Source: an uncultured Aeromonadales bacterium (GTDB lineage Bacteria > Pseudomonadota > Gammaproteobacteria > Enterobacterales > Succinivibrionaceae). From it: a DNA stretch of 64,000 nt. Position 1 is the first letter of the stretch; each line of letters starts with the position of its first letter. Location: contig CACZLZ010000007.1 of assembly GCA_902782145.1 (NCBI GenBank), positions 20,204 to 84,203 of the forward strand, written 5' to 3'. The notes under the pieces were generated by a model that saw nothing but the letters and a program-made list of their open reading frames with translations, was not told where the DNA came from and searched no databases. Positions 51,941-61,903 of the stretch are shown here, piece by piece. The translations under genes and the position numbers were made by a program.

Positions 51941-53086
51941 TCAGCCCTGGCGCAGCAGCATGGACTTGAAGCGCAAAAGGGCAACGGCCAGAAACAGCAG
52001 CCCCTGGAGAAGCATCACCAGCAGCCGGCCGCCCACATTGTCAACGTCTGCGCCCCGGTGCACCACATCCTGGATAAAGGCCACAAACTGGGTGGTGGGA
52101 GACACCTGGATCAGCTGCTGCATCTGCTCCGGCATGCTCTCGGCAGGACTGGTGCCCCCGGAGAGCAGGTAGACTAGCATGTACACCGGAATGCACAGCA
52201 GTCCGAACTGGGGCATGGAGGGGGCCATGACCGCCAGCAGGATCCCCAGGGAAGCAAAGCTGAGCACATAGACGAACATGCCCAGGGTCAGCAGGCCAAA
52301 GGAGCCCTCCACCGGAACCCCCAGGGCCGTGTGCACGATCACGTAAAGGGAGCACAGGGCCAGGGCCACGATCACCGTGCCGTTGGCGGCGATCTTGGCG
52401 GCGGCGATCTCGCCGGCGGAAACCGGCATCACCAGTAGATGCTCAATGGTTCCCCGCTCCTTCTCCCGGATGATGGCCGCCCCGGAAAGCATCAGGGTGA
52501 GCAGTGTCAGGTTGCCCACGATCTGCACCACCCCCATGTGCCAGACGGCGGAGGCGTTGGGATTGAACAGCACATTGACCGCCGGCACCGCCCGGGGGGC
52601 GCGCGCCAGCTCCCGGGGAGTGCCGCCAGCGGCCTCACTGGTGAAGGATGACAGCTCCTGGCCTAGCACCGAGGTCAGGTAGCCCGTGCCGGTGCCGGCC
52701 AGGGTCATGGCGGTGGCATCCACCAGCAACTGGATCCGGGGACGCTCCCCCTTCAGGATCTTCTCCTCATACCCCGGGGGAATGTCCAGGACGAAGTAGA
52801 AGTCCCCCAGATCCATGTGGCGCTGGACCTCACCGGACTCCACGGCCACGGGACGCTTGAAATGGGGCGGCAGCACTGCATCCATCAGACGCCGGGACAG
52901 GGCGGATCGGTCATGATCCACCACCGCCACCGGGGCGTTCCTGACCTCCTGGCTGGCCCCCTTGGCGGCCACCACCACGGCGGCGGTGAAGAAGTACACC
53001 ATCAGTGCCACCAGGATCACGTCGGACAGCAGGCTCTTGATCTCCTTGAGGCTCAGGATCAGGATGTTGGACAGAACGGCGTACAT
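51941..53086 (-). CDS. yhhJ: ABC-2 type permease YhhJ
   Basis: The 381-residue protein has one N-terminal membrane helix, a large periplasmic domain (VAVVDHDRSALSRRL, FYFVLDIPPGYEEKIL) and five or so C-terminal helices with IREKERGTIEHLLVMPVS, the ABC-2 signature. It starts one base after the rbbA stop. E. coli YhhJ has the same design and the same place after RbbA. Confidence 0.9.
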   Translation of the reverse strand: MYAVLSNILILSLKEIKSLLSDVILVALMVYFFTAAVVVAAKGASQEVRNAPVAVVDHDRSALSRRLMDAVLPPHFKRPVAVESGEVQRHMDLGDFYFVLDIPPGYEEKILKGERPRIQLLVDATAMTLAGTGTGYLTSVLGQELSSFTSEAAGGTPRELARAPRAVPAVNVLFNPNASAVWHMGVVQIVGNLTLLTLMLSGAAIIREKERGTIEHLLVMPVSAGEIAAAKIAANGTVIVALALCSLYVIVHTALGVPVEGSFGLLTLGMFVYVLSFASLGILLAVMAPSMPQFGLLCIPVYMLVYLLSGGTSPAESMPEQMQQLIQVSPTTQFVAFIQDVVHRGADVDNVGGRLLVMLLQGLLFLAVALLRFKSMLLRQG

Positions 53087-55819
53087 TCACTTCTCCTGTT
53101 TTTTCAGCAGCAGCGCCGCCAGGATCATGTACACCGCCGCCTGCAGGGCGATGACGCCATACACCTGCCCGAAACTCTCCGCGCCCAGGCCCTTGCTGAA
53201 GGAGCCCAGGCTCACGATCTGGAACCAGGAGCAGGGAAACATCCTTCCCATAACGTAGCCGGCCCCCTCCAGGGTGGACAGGGGGTAGAGAAAGCCGGAG
53301 AAGTTGATGGCCGGCAGGATGGAAAGCACTGCCGATCCGAAAATGGCCGCCACCTGGGTCCGTACAAAGCAGGACACCAGCAGGCCGAAGGAGGAGGAGG
53401 CCGCCACCATGAGGACAGCGCCCCCCAGCAGGGCCCAGAAGGATCCCCGAACCGGGACTCCCAGCAGGAGGACGGCGCACAGGGTCATGATCAGGAAACT
53501 CAGCAGGGACAGGATGATGTAGGGGATCTGCTTGCCCACGAGAAACTGCAGCACCGTGGCCGGGGAGGTGTAAAGGTTGCTGATGGTGCCCAGATCCTTC
53601 TCCCGCACCACCCCCAGGGCGGTCATCATGGCCGGAAACATCACCATGGACAGCATGATGAGCCCCGGGACAATGACATAGACGCTGCGGAAGATCTCGT
53701 TGTACATGAACCTGACCTCCAGAGGCGCCTGCTCAACTCCGGCCCCTCCGGCCAGGGACGCATTGTAGCGGCGCATGATGCCGTCCACATAGTTCCTGAC
53801 ATTGTTGGCCACCGAGGGGAAGGCCCCGTCGATATGGAAGCCCACCTCCGGGGACTCACCCCGGAGAAGACGCCGCCCGTATTCCGGGGGAATGTCGATG
53901 AGCAGCTTCACATGGTGCCGCCGGAAAAGCTCCGGCACATTCGAGAAGGCCTCATCACCCTCCAGGCTCAGCTCCCGCAGGTAGGCCGAACCCTGAAACT
54001 CCCGGATCAGCATTCGGCTCTCCCGGGACTGATCATGATCTGCCACGGCAAAGGGCATGGCGGTCATGTCAAAGGAGATGCCGTAGGAGGCGGCGATCTC
54101 AAAAACCACCGCCCCAAACAGGACAAAGAACATGCGCACCGGATCCCGGAGGAGTTCCCGGCCCTCCCGGAGGGCAAAGGCCAGCACCACCCCCAGGCTG
54201 TAGAGCAGGCCCGTGGAGCTCCGGCCGGCAGGCTCCGCGCCGGCGGCGGTCCCGGAAACGGCGGCGCCCTCCCCGGATCCCTGGGCGTCCTCAAGATAGC
54301 TGATGAAGGCATCCTCCAGGGTGGCGGCATTCCGGCTGCGCCGGAGCCCCTCGGGGGTGTCCGCCGCCAGCACCCGGCCCCGGTGCATCAGGGAGATCCG
54401 GTCACAGCGCTCCGCCTCATTCATGAAATGGGTGGACACGAAAATGGTCACCCGATCCTCCCGGGACAGGCGGATGAGATAGTCCCAGAACAGATCCCGG
54501 GCGGCGGGATCCACGCCGGAGGTGGGCTCGTCCAGGATGAGAATTGAGGGATGGTGCAGGCAGGCGGCGGCAAGTTGCAGGCGCTGCCGGATCCCCAAAG
54601 ACAGTGACCTGGGGGTGGCGTGGCGCACCCGGCGCAGATCAAAGCGGTCCAGGACCCGGTCCACAGCCTCCTTCCGGCGCAGCAGGGGGATGCGGTACAG
54701 CTTGGCGTGAAGCAGCAGGTTCTCCAGCACCGTCAGCTCCTCATAAAGGGAAAAGGCCTGGGACATATAGCCCACCTGGAGCTTGATGTCATTGCTGCCG
54801 GCGTCCGCCAGGCAGCCCAGGATCCGGGCCTCCCCGGAGGTCGGCTCCAGCAGCCCGGTGAGCATCTTCATGGTGGTGGACTTGCCACAGCCGTTGGAGC
54901 CCAGAAACCCGAAGATCTCCCCCCGGCCGATCTCAAAGCTCACATGATCCACGGCGGTGAAGCTGCCAAACCGCCGTGTCAGATCCGTGGCCGCAATGGC
55001 CGGCTCCTCCCCCGGCTCCCGGCGGTAGGGCGGGATCCTGAAGCCGCCCTCCCGGCCCCGCTTCTCCGGAGGGAGCATCCTCATGTAGGCCTCCTCCAGA
55101 TCCCGGGAGCCGGTTCCGGCAATCAGATCAGCGGTGAGGGCGCTGGCCAGGATCCTGCCGCCGTCCATCATGACGGTGTGGGCAAAATTCTCCGCCTCAT
55201 CGATATAAGCCGTGGAGACCATCACCGTCATGCCCGGGCTCTCGGCCATAAGCTCCGCCACCAGGGTCCAGAACTGCCGGCGGGACAGGGGATCCACACC
55301 GGTGGTGGGCTCATCCAGGATGAGCAGCTCCGGGCTGTGGATCAAGGCGCAGCAGAGGGAGAGCTTCTGCTTCATGCCGCCAGAAAGCTTCCCAGCCGCC
55401 CTGGAGGCGAAGGGCAGCAGGGAGGTGGCCCCCAGAAGGCGCCGGATCCGGGCGCTCCGCCCCCGCCCCCTGAGGCCGAAGAGATCCGCATGGAAGGAGA
55501 TGTTCTCCATCACCGAAAGGGTGGGATAAAGGTTTTTCCCCAGACCCTGGGGCATGAAGGCCACCCGGCGGGACATACGGGAGCGGGCATCCCCGGCTCC
55601 CATATCCTCACCCAGAACCTCCACCCTGCCCCGCTGCCGGATCTTCACCCCGGCAATAAGGGACAGCAGGGTGGACTTGCCCACGCCGTCGGCCCCCACC
55701 AGCCCCAGGGTGGTGCCGGTGGGAACCGTCAGGGACACATCGTCCAGGGCGAGGATCTTCCCGTAGCGGTGGGTCAGCCCCTCAAGGCGCACTGCCGGGA
55801 GCCCGGCCTCCCCGGTCAC
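53087..55819 (-). CDS. rbbA: RbbA-type double ABC ATPase fused to permease
   Basis: The 910-residue protein is nearly the length of E. coli RbbA (911). NBD1 has Walker A GADGVGKST, signature LSGGMKQKL and LLILDEPTTGVDP. NBD2 has GSNGCGKST, LSLGIRQRL and ILILDEPTSGVDP. A C-terminal ABC-2 membrane domain follows from about residue 540. RbbA was described as a ribosome-associated ATPase, but its operon with an HlyD adaptor, a permease and here an outer-membrane channel points to export. It overlaps yhiI by 4 bp. Confidence 0.92.
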   Translation of the reverse strand: MTGEAGLPAVRLEGLTHRYGKILALDDVSLTVPTGTTLGLVGADGVGKSTLLSLIAGVKIRQRGRVEVLGEDMGAGDARSRMSRRVAFMPQGLGKNLYPTLSVMENISFHADLFGLRGRGRSARIRRLLGATSLLPFASRAAGKLSGGMKQKLSLCCALIHSPELLILDEPTTGVDPLSRRQFWTLVAELMAESPGMTVMVSTAYIDEAENFAHTVMMDGGRILASALTADLIAGTGSRDLEEAYMRMLPPEKRGREGGFRIPPYRREPGEEPAIAATDLTRRFGSFTAVDHVSFEIGRGEIFGFLGSNGCGKSTTMKMLTGLLEPTSGEARILGCLADAGSNDIKLQVGYMSQAFSLYEELTVLENLLLHAKLYRIPLLRRKEAVDRVLDRFDLRRVRHATPRSLSLGIRQRLQLAAACLHHPSILILDEPTSGVDPAARDLFWDYLIRLSREDRVTIFVSTHFMNEAERCDRISLMHRGRVLAADTPEGLRRSRNAATLEDAFISYLEDAQGSGEGAAVSGTAAGAEPAGRSSTGLLYSLGVVLAFALREGRELLRDPVRMFFVLFGAVVFEIAASYGISFDMTAMPFAVADHDQSRESRMLIREFQGSAYLRELSLEGDEAFSNVPELFRRHHVKLLIDIPPEYGRRLLRGESPEVGFHIDGAFPSVANNVRNYVDGIMRRYNASLAGGAGVEQAPLEVRFMYNEIFRSVYVIVPGLIMLSMVMFPAMMTALGVVREKDLGTISNLYTSPATVLQFLVGKQIPYIILSLLSFLIMTLCAVLLLGVPVRGSFWALLGGAVLMVAASSSFGLLVSCFVRTQVAAIFGSAVLSILPAINFSGFLYPLSTLEGAGYVMGRMFPCSWFQIVSLGSFSKGLGAESFGQVYGVIALQAAVYMILAALLLKKQEK

Positions 55820-56964
55820 CGGTGCCCGTCCCCGCCCGCAGGATCTGCGCCGGGAGCCTCATCTCCGCCGCTACTGCCAGCGGAATTCCGGGAAGGATCT
55901 CCCCCGTCGGTTCCCGCCGGAAGCTGCCCACTCTCACCGGTGGCGGCCAACGGGGAAATGCCGGATGAGGAGACCGGATCCTGCCGGCTGGCACCAATAG
56001 CCAGCGCCGGCGGCCAGACACTGCCCCGGTGCAGAACATAGCCCACCGCCGGCATGCCGCCCCGGAACAGATCCTTGTGCTCCAGAGCCAGATGGGGAGC
56101 GATTTTCAGGCGCACCCGGAACAGCAGTTTGGCCCGCTCCTCCCGGGTCTCCACAAACTTGGGGGTGAACTGGGCATCCCGGGCCACATAGGTGATCCGG
56201 GCGGGGAAGGCACCCTCAACCCCGTCAATGACAATGCGTCCCTCATCCCCCACACTGACACCGGCGGCAGTCATGGCGGGCAGAAAGATATCCAGGAAGA
56301 CATCCGAGGGATCCAGCAGGGAGATCACCCGGCCACCGGCAGGGATGACATTGCCGGGATCGGCCAGGCGGTACTCCACATAGCCGTCAAAGGGGGAGCG
56401 CACCGTCATCTCCTCCAGGCTGATCCGGATCTCCTCCAGCTGGGCGCCGATACGTTCAGCCTCAAACCCGGCCTGACGGCGCTCCCGTTCAATGATCTTC
56501 CGGCGATCCTGCCTGACACCCAGGGCGGTGATCCGCCGTTCCAGCTCGGTTTTGGCAATCAGCCGATCCCGGTAAAGCTTCCGGGCATCCTCCAGCTCCA
56601 GGGACGCCAGGGCGATTTCCCGATCAGCCTCCCTGAGCCGGCTGTCCTGCTTGGCCGCATTCTCCAGCGCCGCGGAGCGGGCGGCCTCCAGGGCCCGGAT
56701 CCGGGCGGGAATGGTGTCAGAGGCAATGACCGCCAGGACGCTGTCCCGGGCCACATGATCCCCCTCGTCCACGCTGACGCTCAGGATCCTGCCCCCGTGC
56801 AGGGAGGCCACATCCACCCGGCGCATCTCAAGGCGGCCGTTGACCCCGGTGACACCGGACAGGGCCTCATCCTGCGCCGCCTCCCGGCTCTGCCAGTGCA
56901 GCAAAGCCAGGACGCCTCCCGCCAGAAGCGCCAGCAGCAACAGCAACCTGAAAACCTTTTTCAT
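55816..56964 (-). CDS. yhiI: HlyD-family periplasmic adaptor YhiI
   Basis: The 382-residue membrane fusion protein has an N-terminal membrane anchor (LLLLLALLAGGVLALL), a biotinyl-lipoyl-like half motif (GGRILSVSVDEGDHV), a coiled hairpin and the return half (VRSPFDGYVEYRLADPGNVI), then a Gly/Ser/Pro-rich tail. GGAGG lies 6 bases before the second ATG (56964), which I use as start. It is the first gene of the export operon. Confidence 0.9.
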   Translation of the reverse strand: MKKVFRLLLLLALLAGGVLALLHWQSREAAQDEALSGVTGVNGRLEMRRVDVASLHGGRILSVSVDEGDHVARDSVLAVIASDTIPARIRALEAARSAALENAAKQDSRLREADREIALASLELEDARKLYRDRLIAKTELERRITALGVRQDRRKIIERERRQAGFEAERIGAQLEEIRISLEEMTVRSPFDGYVEYRLADPGNVIPAGGRVISLLDPSDVFLDIFLPAMTAAGVSVGDEGRIVIDGVEGAFPARITYVARDAQFTPKFVETREERAKLLFRVRLKIAPHLALEHKDLFRGGMPAVGYVLHRGSVWPPALAIGASRQDPVSSSGISPLAATGESGQLPAGTDGGDPSRNSAGSSGGDEAPGADPAGGDGHR

Positions 56965-57065
56965 CAACATCCTCCGGCTCCGGAACCGGCCATGGGGCCC
57001 TGGAAGGCCGCACCATCATCCCGCAAGGGTTTTGACCGCCAAAAGCGCAATCTGTTCCCCCCAAA

Positions 57066-57079
57066 AGGCTGCGCAGCCT
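57066..57079. repeat. Perfect 14-bp palindrome AGGCTGCGCAGCCT
   Basis: It sits between the ilv terminator and the yhiI start region and may be a protein site or part of a second hairpin. Confidence 0.4.
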
Positions 57080-57080
57080 G

Positions 57081-57110
57081 AAAAAACAAAAGGGACCGCC
57101 AGGGCCCCTT
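57081..57110 (-). terminator. Rho-independent terminator of the ilv genes
   Basis: On the minus strand an 8-bp stem with one G-U pair (57103-57110 with 57090-57097) and a 5-base loop is followed by a T-rich run (57090-57081). Confidence 0.8.
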
Positions 57111-57135
57111 GCAGACAGTGCTGTCCTTCACCCGC

Positions 57136-58677
57136 TCACGCCTGCGGCTGCAGGAACATACGGTAGCACTCGTTGTCCGTCTCATCAAACCAGATGTAGC
57201 CCAGACGGTTGAGCCGCTCCACCAGCTGCGCCGTCTTGGAGTCATCCGCCTCGATGCCGCACAGCACCCGGCCGTATTCGGCACCGTGCTTGCGGTAGTG
57301 GAACAGGGTGATATTGTACTCGGGACCCAGGGTCTCCAGGAACTTCAGCAGCGCCCCGGGACGCTCCGGGAACTCCAGGCTGAACAGCTTCTCCCGGAGC
57401 TCCGCCGAGGGGGCATGGCCGCCCACCATGTAGCGCACATGGTTCTTGGCCAGCAGGTTGTCGGTGATGTTGCTCACCTTGTACCCCTTCTGCTGCAGAT
57501 CGCCGATGATGACATCCAGCTCTGACCGCCCGCCGTTAAGCTGGAGGCTCATGAAGATGGATGCCTGCTGGGAGTGGGAATAGCGGTAGTTGAACTCCGT
57601 AACATACCGGTTGCCCAGATCCCGGTAAAGATCCAGGAAGGCGCCCCGGCGCTCAGGAATGGTGATGGAGAGAATGCCCTCCCGCTGCTCACCAAGCTCA
57701 CAGCGCTCGGAGACAAACCGCAAGGTGTGGAAGTTCAGGTTGGCACCGGACAGGATGGCCACCATCCGCTGATCCCGGCAGCGGTTAACCGAGAGATACT
57801 TCTTGATCCCGGCCAGGGAGACGGCCCCGGCAGGCTCCGCCACAGCCCGGACATCATCAAAGATATCCTTCATGGCGGCGCAGATCTCATCATTGCTCAC
57901 CGTGATCACCTCATCCACCGTCTCCCGGAGAACCCTGAAGGTCTCCGTGCCGATGCGCTTGACAGCGACACCGTCGGCGAAGAGAGACACCCGGTCAAGG
58001 GTCACTATCTCGTTGCGGTCCCAGGCGGCCTTCAGGCAGGCGGAGCCCTCGGGCTCCACGGCAATCACCCGAATCCTGGGCATGATCTGCTTGAGATACA
58101 CGGCAATACCCGCAGCCAGACCGCCGCCGCCCACCTGGACGAAAACGTGGGTTATGTGGGCATTCTGCTGCAACAGCTCCGAGGCAATGGTTCCCTGGCC
58201 GGCGATGACATCGGGATCATCATAGGGAGGGATCATGGTCAGATGCTCCTCCTCGGCCATTCTCCGGGCCTCGGCATAGGCCTCGTCAAAGTTGGAGCCG
58301 AACAGGATTGCATTGCCACCAAAACGCCTGACCGCATCCACCTTGATATCCGGAGTGGACTTGGGCATCACAATGTTGGTGCGCACCGCAAGCTTGCGTC
58401 CGGAAAGGGCCACACCCTGGGCATGGTTGCCGGCGGATGCCGCCACCACACCCTTGGCCTTCTGCTCCGGCGTCAGCTGGGCAATTTTGTTATATGCCCC
58501 CCGGAGCTTGAAGGAATGTACAATCTGCTCATCCTCGCGCTTCAGCAGGATCTCATTGCCCAAACGGTCTGACAGTTTCTCCATCCTGTCCAAGGAGGTG
58601 ACCTTCACCAGATCATAGATAGGGGCCAGGAGGATCTTGCGCAGATACTCATCCCGGGTAACAGTCTGCTCTGCCAT
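57136..58677 (-). CDS. ilvA: Threonine ammonia-lyase (biosynthetic)
   Basis: IlvA turns threonine into 2-oxobutanoate, the first step to isoleucine. The 513-residue protein has the PLP lysine in VHSFKLRGAYN, the phosphate loop VGGGGLAAGIA, and two C-terminal ACT-like regulatory repeats (LSITIPERRGAFLDLYRDL; LFSLEFPERPGALLKFLETL), which fits the isoleucine-inhibited biosynthetic form. It starts 3 bp after the ilvD stop. Confidence 0.96.
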   Translation of the reverse strand: MAEQTVTRDEYLRKILLAPIYDLVKVTSLDRMEKLSDRLGNEILLKREDEQIVHSFKLRGAYNKIAQLTPEQKAKGVVAASAGNHAQGVALSGRKLAVRTNIVMPKSTPDIKVDAVRRFGGNAILFGSNFDEAYAEARRMAEEEHLTMIPPYDDPDVIAGQGTIASELLQQNAHITHVFVQVGGGGLAAGIAVYLKQIMPRIRVIAVEPEGSACLKAAWDRNEIVTLDRVSLFADGVAVKRIGTETFRVLRETVDEVITVSNDEICAAMKDIFDDVRAVAEPAGAVSLAGIKKYLSVNRCRDQRMVAILSGANLNFHTLRFVSERCELGEQREGILSITIPERRGAFLDLYRDLGNRYVTEFNYRYSHSQQASIFMSLQLNGGRSELDVIIGDLQQKGYKVSNITDNLLAKNHVRYMVGGHAPSAELREKLFSLEFPERPGALLKFLETLGPEYNITLFHYRKHGAEYGRVLCGIEADDSKTAQLVERLNRLGYIWFDETDNECYRMFLQPQA

Positions 58678-58680
58678 GGC

Positions 58681-60528
58681 TCAGTCCTCCAGCTTGCTCT
58701 TGTCCCGGGCCGCACCCTTGTCGGCGCTGGATGCCAGGGAGGCATAGGCCCTGAGAGCATAGGATACAGTGCGGTCCCTCTTGGCGGGCTTCCACGCCCG
58801 GTTACCCCGGGACTCCATCTCCTGACGGCGGGCTGCCAGCTCCTCGTCAGACACATCAATCCTCACAGTGCGGTTTGGAATGTCAAACTCAATCATGTCA
58901 CCGTCCCGGACCAGGCCGATGCTGCCGCCGGATGCGGCCTCGGGAGACACATGGCCCACTGAGAGGCCGGAGGTGCCGCCGGAGAACCGGCCGTCGGTGA
59001 TCAGTGCGCACTTCTTGCCCAGGCCCATGGACTTGAGGTAGGAGGTGGGATACAACATTTCCTGCATGCCCGGACCGCCCTTGGGACCCTCATAGCGGAT
59101 CACCACCACATCCCCAGCCTTGACCCGGCCGCCCAGAATGCCGCTGACGGCATCCTCCTGGCTCTCATAAACCACAGCCGGCCCACGGAACTTCAGAATG
59201 GACTCGTCCACACCGGCGGTCTTGACGATACAGCCGTCCAGGGCAAGGTTACCATAAAGGGTGGCCAGGCCGCCGTCCTGGCTGTAGGCATGGGCCCGGT
59301 CGCGGATGCAGCCGGCCGCACGGTCAGTGTCCAGGGAATCGCTATAGCAGTCCTGATGGAAGGGCTCGCTGCACACCTGTCCGCCTGGTGCTGCCAGATA
59401 AAGCTTCCTAACATCCTCGGAGGGAGTGCCCATGATGTCATAGCGGTCAATCAGATCACCCAGGCTCTTCTCAGAGACATGGAGAGCTTCCCGGTGGATG
59501 AGTCCGGCCCGGTCAAGCTCAGCCAGGATCCCCATGACGCCGCCGGCCCGGTGCACGTCTGACACATGGTAGACATTGGTAGAGGGGGCCACCTTGCACA
59601 GGTGAGGCACCACCCGGGACAGGCGGTCGATGTCGGCCATGGTGAAGTCAACCCCGGCCTCCTGGGCCACTGCCAGCAGATGCAGCACGGTGTTGGTGGA
59701 GCCACCCATGGCGATGTCCAGGGACATGGCATTCTCAAAGGCCTCCTTGGAGGCGATGGATCTGGGCAGGACCTTCTCGTTGCCGTTCTCGTAGTAATCC
59801 CTGGTCATCTCCACAATGCGCCGGGCGGCCTTCAGGAACAGTTCCCGACGGGCGGCATGGGTTGCCAGGAGGGAGCCATTGCCAGGCTGGGACAGGCCCA
59901 GGGCCTCGGTGAGGCAGTTCATGGAGTTGGCGGTGAACATGCCGGAGCAGGAGCCGCAGGTGGGACATCCGTGGATCTCCGCCTGCCGGATCTCCTCGTC
60001 GGTGTACTTGGGATCAGCTGCCATGACCATGACGTCAATCAGATCCAGTTTGCTGTGATCAGCCACCTGGACCTGGCCCACTTCCATGGGACCGCCGGAG
60101 ACAAAAATAGCCGGAATGTTGAGCCTCATGGCTGCCAGCAGCATTCCTGGGGTGACCTTGTCGCAGTTGGAAATGCACACCAAGGCGTCGGCGCAGTGGG
60201 CGCGGCACATGTACTCCACGGAATCGGCGATGATCTCACGGCTGGGAAGGGAGTAGAGCATACCGTCATGGCCCATGGCAATGCCGTCATCCACAGCGAT
60301 GGTGTCAAACTCCTTGGCAACGGCACCGCAGCGCTCAATTTCTTCCTTGACCAGCTGACCCACATTATGTAGGTGCACATGTCCAGGAACAAACTGGGTG
60401 AAGGAGTTGGCCACTGCAATGATGGGCTTGTTCATATCCTCATCGCGGGTTCCGGTGGCCCGCCACAGAGCCCTGGCTCCGGCCATGTTGCGGCCCTGGG
60501 TGGATATGTGAGAACGGTACTGAGGCAT
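58681..60528 (-). CDS. ilvD: Dihydroxy-acid dehydratase
   Basis: IlvD makes the 2-oxoacid precursors of valine and isoleucine and carries an Fe-S cluster. The 615-residue protein has the three cluster cysteines in [21 protein letters not shown] and the surrounding segments, and the signature [16 protein letters not shown]. Length matches E. coli (616). It is followed directly by ilvA and preceded by a terminator-like hairpin after ilvE. Confidence 0.97.
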   Translation of the reverse strand: MPQYRSHISTQGRNMAGARALWRATGTRDEDMNKPIIAVANSFTQFVPGHVHLHNVGQLVKEEIERCGAVAKEFDTIAVDDGIAMGHDGMLYSLPSREIIADSVEYMCRAHCADALVCISNCDKVTPGMLLAAMRLNIPAIFVSGGPMEVGQVQVADHSKLDLIDVMVMAADPKYTDEEIRQAEIHGCPTCGSCSGMFTANSMNCLTEALGLSQPGNGSLLATHAARRELFLKAARRIVEMTRDYYENGNEKVLPRSIASKEAFENAMSLDIAMGGSTNTVLHLLAVAQEAGVDFTMADIDRLSRVVPHLCKVAPSTNVYHVSDVHRAGGVMGILAELDRAGLIHREALHVSEKSLGDLIDRYDIMGTPSEDVRKLYLAAPGGQVCSEPFHQDCYSDSLDTDRAAGCIRDRAHAYSQDGGLATLYGNLALDGCIVKTAGVDESILKFRGPAVVYESQEDAVSGILGGRVKAGDVVVIRYEGPKGGPGMQEMLYPTSYLKSMGLGKKCALITDGRFSGGTSGLSVGHVSPEAASGGSIGLVRDGDMIEFDIPNRTVRIDVSDEELAARRQEMESRGNRAWKPAKRDRTVSYALRAYASLASSADKGAARDKSKLED

Positions 60529-60545
60529 TTTCAGATCCTTAAATT

Positions 60546-60580
60546 AAAAAACCGGCCGCTCTCTCTGACTGTCGGCCCGG
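60546..60580 (-). terminator. Terminator-like hairpin between ilvE and ilvD
   Basis: On the minus strand CCGGGCCG (60573-60580) pairs with CGGCCGG (60552-60558) with one bulge, and six Ts follow (60551-60546). It lies within the 109-bp gap and could attenuate ilvDA or end an ilvE-only transcript. Confidence 0.6.
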
Positions 60581-60637
60581 GTTTTCTGAGAAAAAAAAAT
60601 AAAGGGAAACCATGCAAGTCTCCCTCCTGATACTGAA

Positions 60638-61567
60638 TTACTTGCTTACGGGGGTCAGCCAGCCGTAGCGATCCTCGACATTGCCGCGGACATAGTCGAA
60701 GAAGGCGTTCTGCAGCTTTTCAGTCACAGGGCCGCGGCAGCCGGCGCCCACCTGGCAGTGGTCAACCGATCTGATGGGTGTGATCTCGGCGGCGGTGCCA
60801 GAGAAGAACACCTCATCGGCAAGATACAGGGACTCCCGGGGAAGCAGTTCCTCCTTCACGGTGAAGCCCAGATCCCGGGCCAGGGTGAGAATGGTGTCTC
60901 TGGTGATGCCAGGGAGAATGGATGAGGTCACCGGAGAGGTGTAGAGCACGTTGTCCCGGACAATGAAGACGTTCTCACCGGATCCCTCGGCAATGTAGCC
61001 GTCAACATTCAGCGCAATGCCCTCGGCAAAGCCGTTGCGGTGGGCCTCACGGGCGATGAGCAGGGATGACAGGTAGTTGCCGCCGGCCTTGGCACCGGTG
61101 GGAATGGTGTTGGGCGCAAGGCGGTTCCAGGAAGAGACGCACACGTCAATGCCGTTCTTCAAGCCTTCCTCACCCAGGTATGCGCCCCAGGGCACAGCGC
61201 CCACAATGACATCAACGGTATCAGACTTGGGCATGACGCCCAGCCCCACATTGCCGATGAAGGCCAGGGGACGGAGATAGCCGGACTTAAGGCCGTTGTT
61301 CACCATGACGCTGGCGCAGGCCTCACTGATCTGCTCCTGGGTAAAGGGAATGTTCATCCAGTAAATCTTGGCAGAGTTGAAGAAGCGCTGCATGTGCTCC
61401 TTCAGACGGAAAATCATGGTGCCCCTGGGGGTGTCATAGGCACGGATCCCCTCAAAAACAGAAGTGCCGTAATGCAGCGCATGGGTCATCACATGGACCT
61501 GAGCCTTGTCCCACTCGACAAGCTCACCGTTGAACCAGATATACTTTGTTGTTTCAGTTGTTGACAT
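60638..61567 (-). CDS. ilvE: Branched-chain amino acid aminotransferase
   Basis: IlvE carries out the last step to leucine, isoleucine and valine. The 309-residue protein equals E. coli IlvE in length, with HALHYGTSVFEGIRAY at the N-terminus, the PLP lysine region IPTGAKAGGNYLSSLL and YIAEGSGENVFIV. AGGA stands 8 bases before the ATG. It is the first of ilvE-ilvD-ilvA; ilvG and ilvM, which precede ilvE in E. coli, are not in the window. Confidence 0.97.
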   Translation of the reverse strand: MSTTETTKYIWFNGELVEWDKAQVHVMTHALHYGTSVFEGIRAYDTPRGTMIFRLKEHMQRFFNSAKIYWMNIPFTQEQISEACASVMVNNGLKSGYLRPLAFIGNVGLGVMPKSDTVDVIVGAVPWGAYLGEEGLKNGIDVCVSSWNRLAPNTIPTGAKAGGNYLSSLLIAREAHRNGFAEGIALNVDGYIAEGSGENVFIVRDNVLYTSPVTSSILPGITRDTILTLARDLGFTVKEELLPRESLYLADEVFFSGTAAEITPIRSVDHCQVGAGCRGPVTEKLQNAFFDYVRGNVEDRYGWLTPVSK

Positions 61568-61903
61568 AGTCTATTCCTGTACATGAGCTGACAGTGACTG
61601 CGCCCGGCCCTTTCCGGCCGGATCATGGCTTGCGGCACCGATCTGGCGCCTGCCGATCCGGGAAGATCCCGGCCAGTCCTTGAACATGATCCGCAGGATG
61701 CTTTGTTATCTGCGAACCGAACCGACAATAAAAAATATCAATTCTATGATAACACCAATCAGACGGAAAAATTAAAAACCCCACATCAAAAATTTGGGCG
61801 CCGACAGTGGGGAGTGCTGAACAGATCGAAATCCCGCCAACCGGCGCAAAAAACAAAAAAACCGGGCATCTGAGGCCCGGCTTGGCGTCACGGCTGCCCG
61901 CTG
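61568..61903. other. ilvE upstream region
   Basis: It has no gene. On the minus strand it holds, in order, the dsbA terminator, an AT-rich stretch (61730-61800) where the ilvE promoter must lie, and a GC-rich leader with a hairpin at 61604-61621 just before ilvE. I find no leader peptide rich in Ile, Val or Leu codons. Confidence 0.5.
61855..61880 (-). terminator. Rho-independent terminator of dsbA
   Basis: On the minus strand a 6-bp stem (61875-61880 with 61862-61867), 7-base loop and seven Ts (61861-61855) follow the dsbA stop by 23 bp. Confidence 0.85.
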
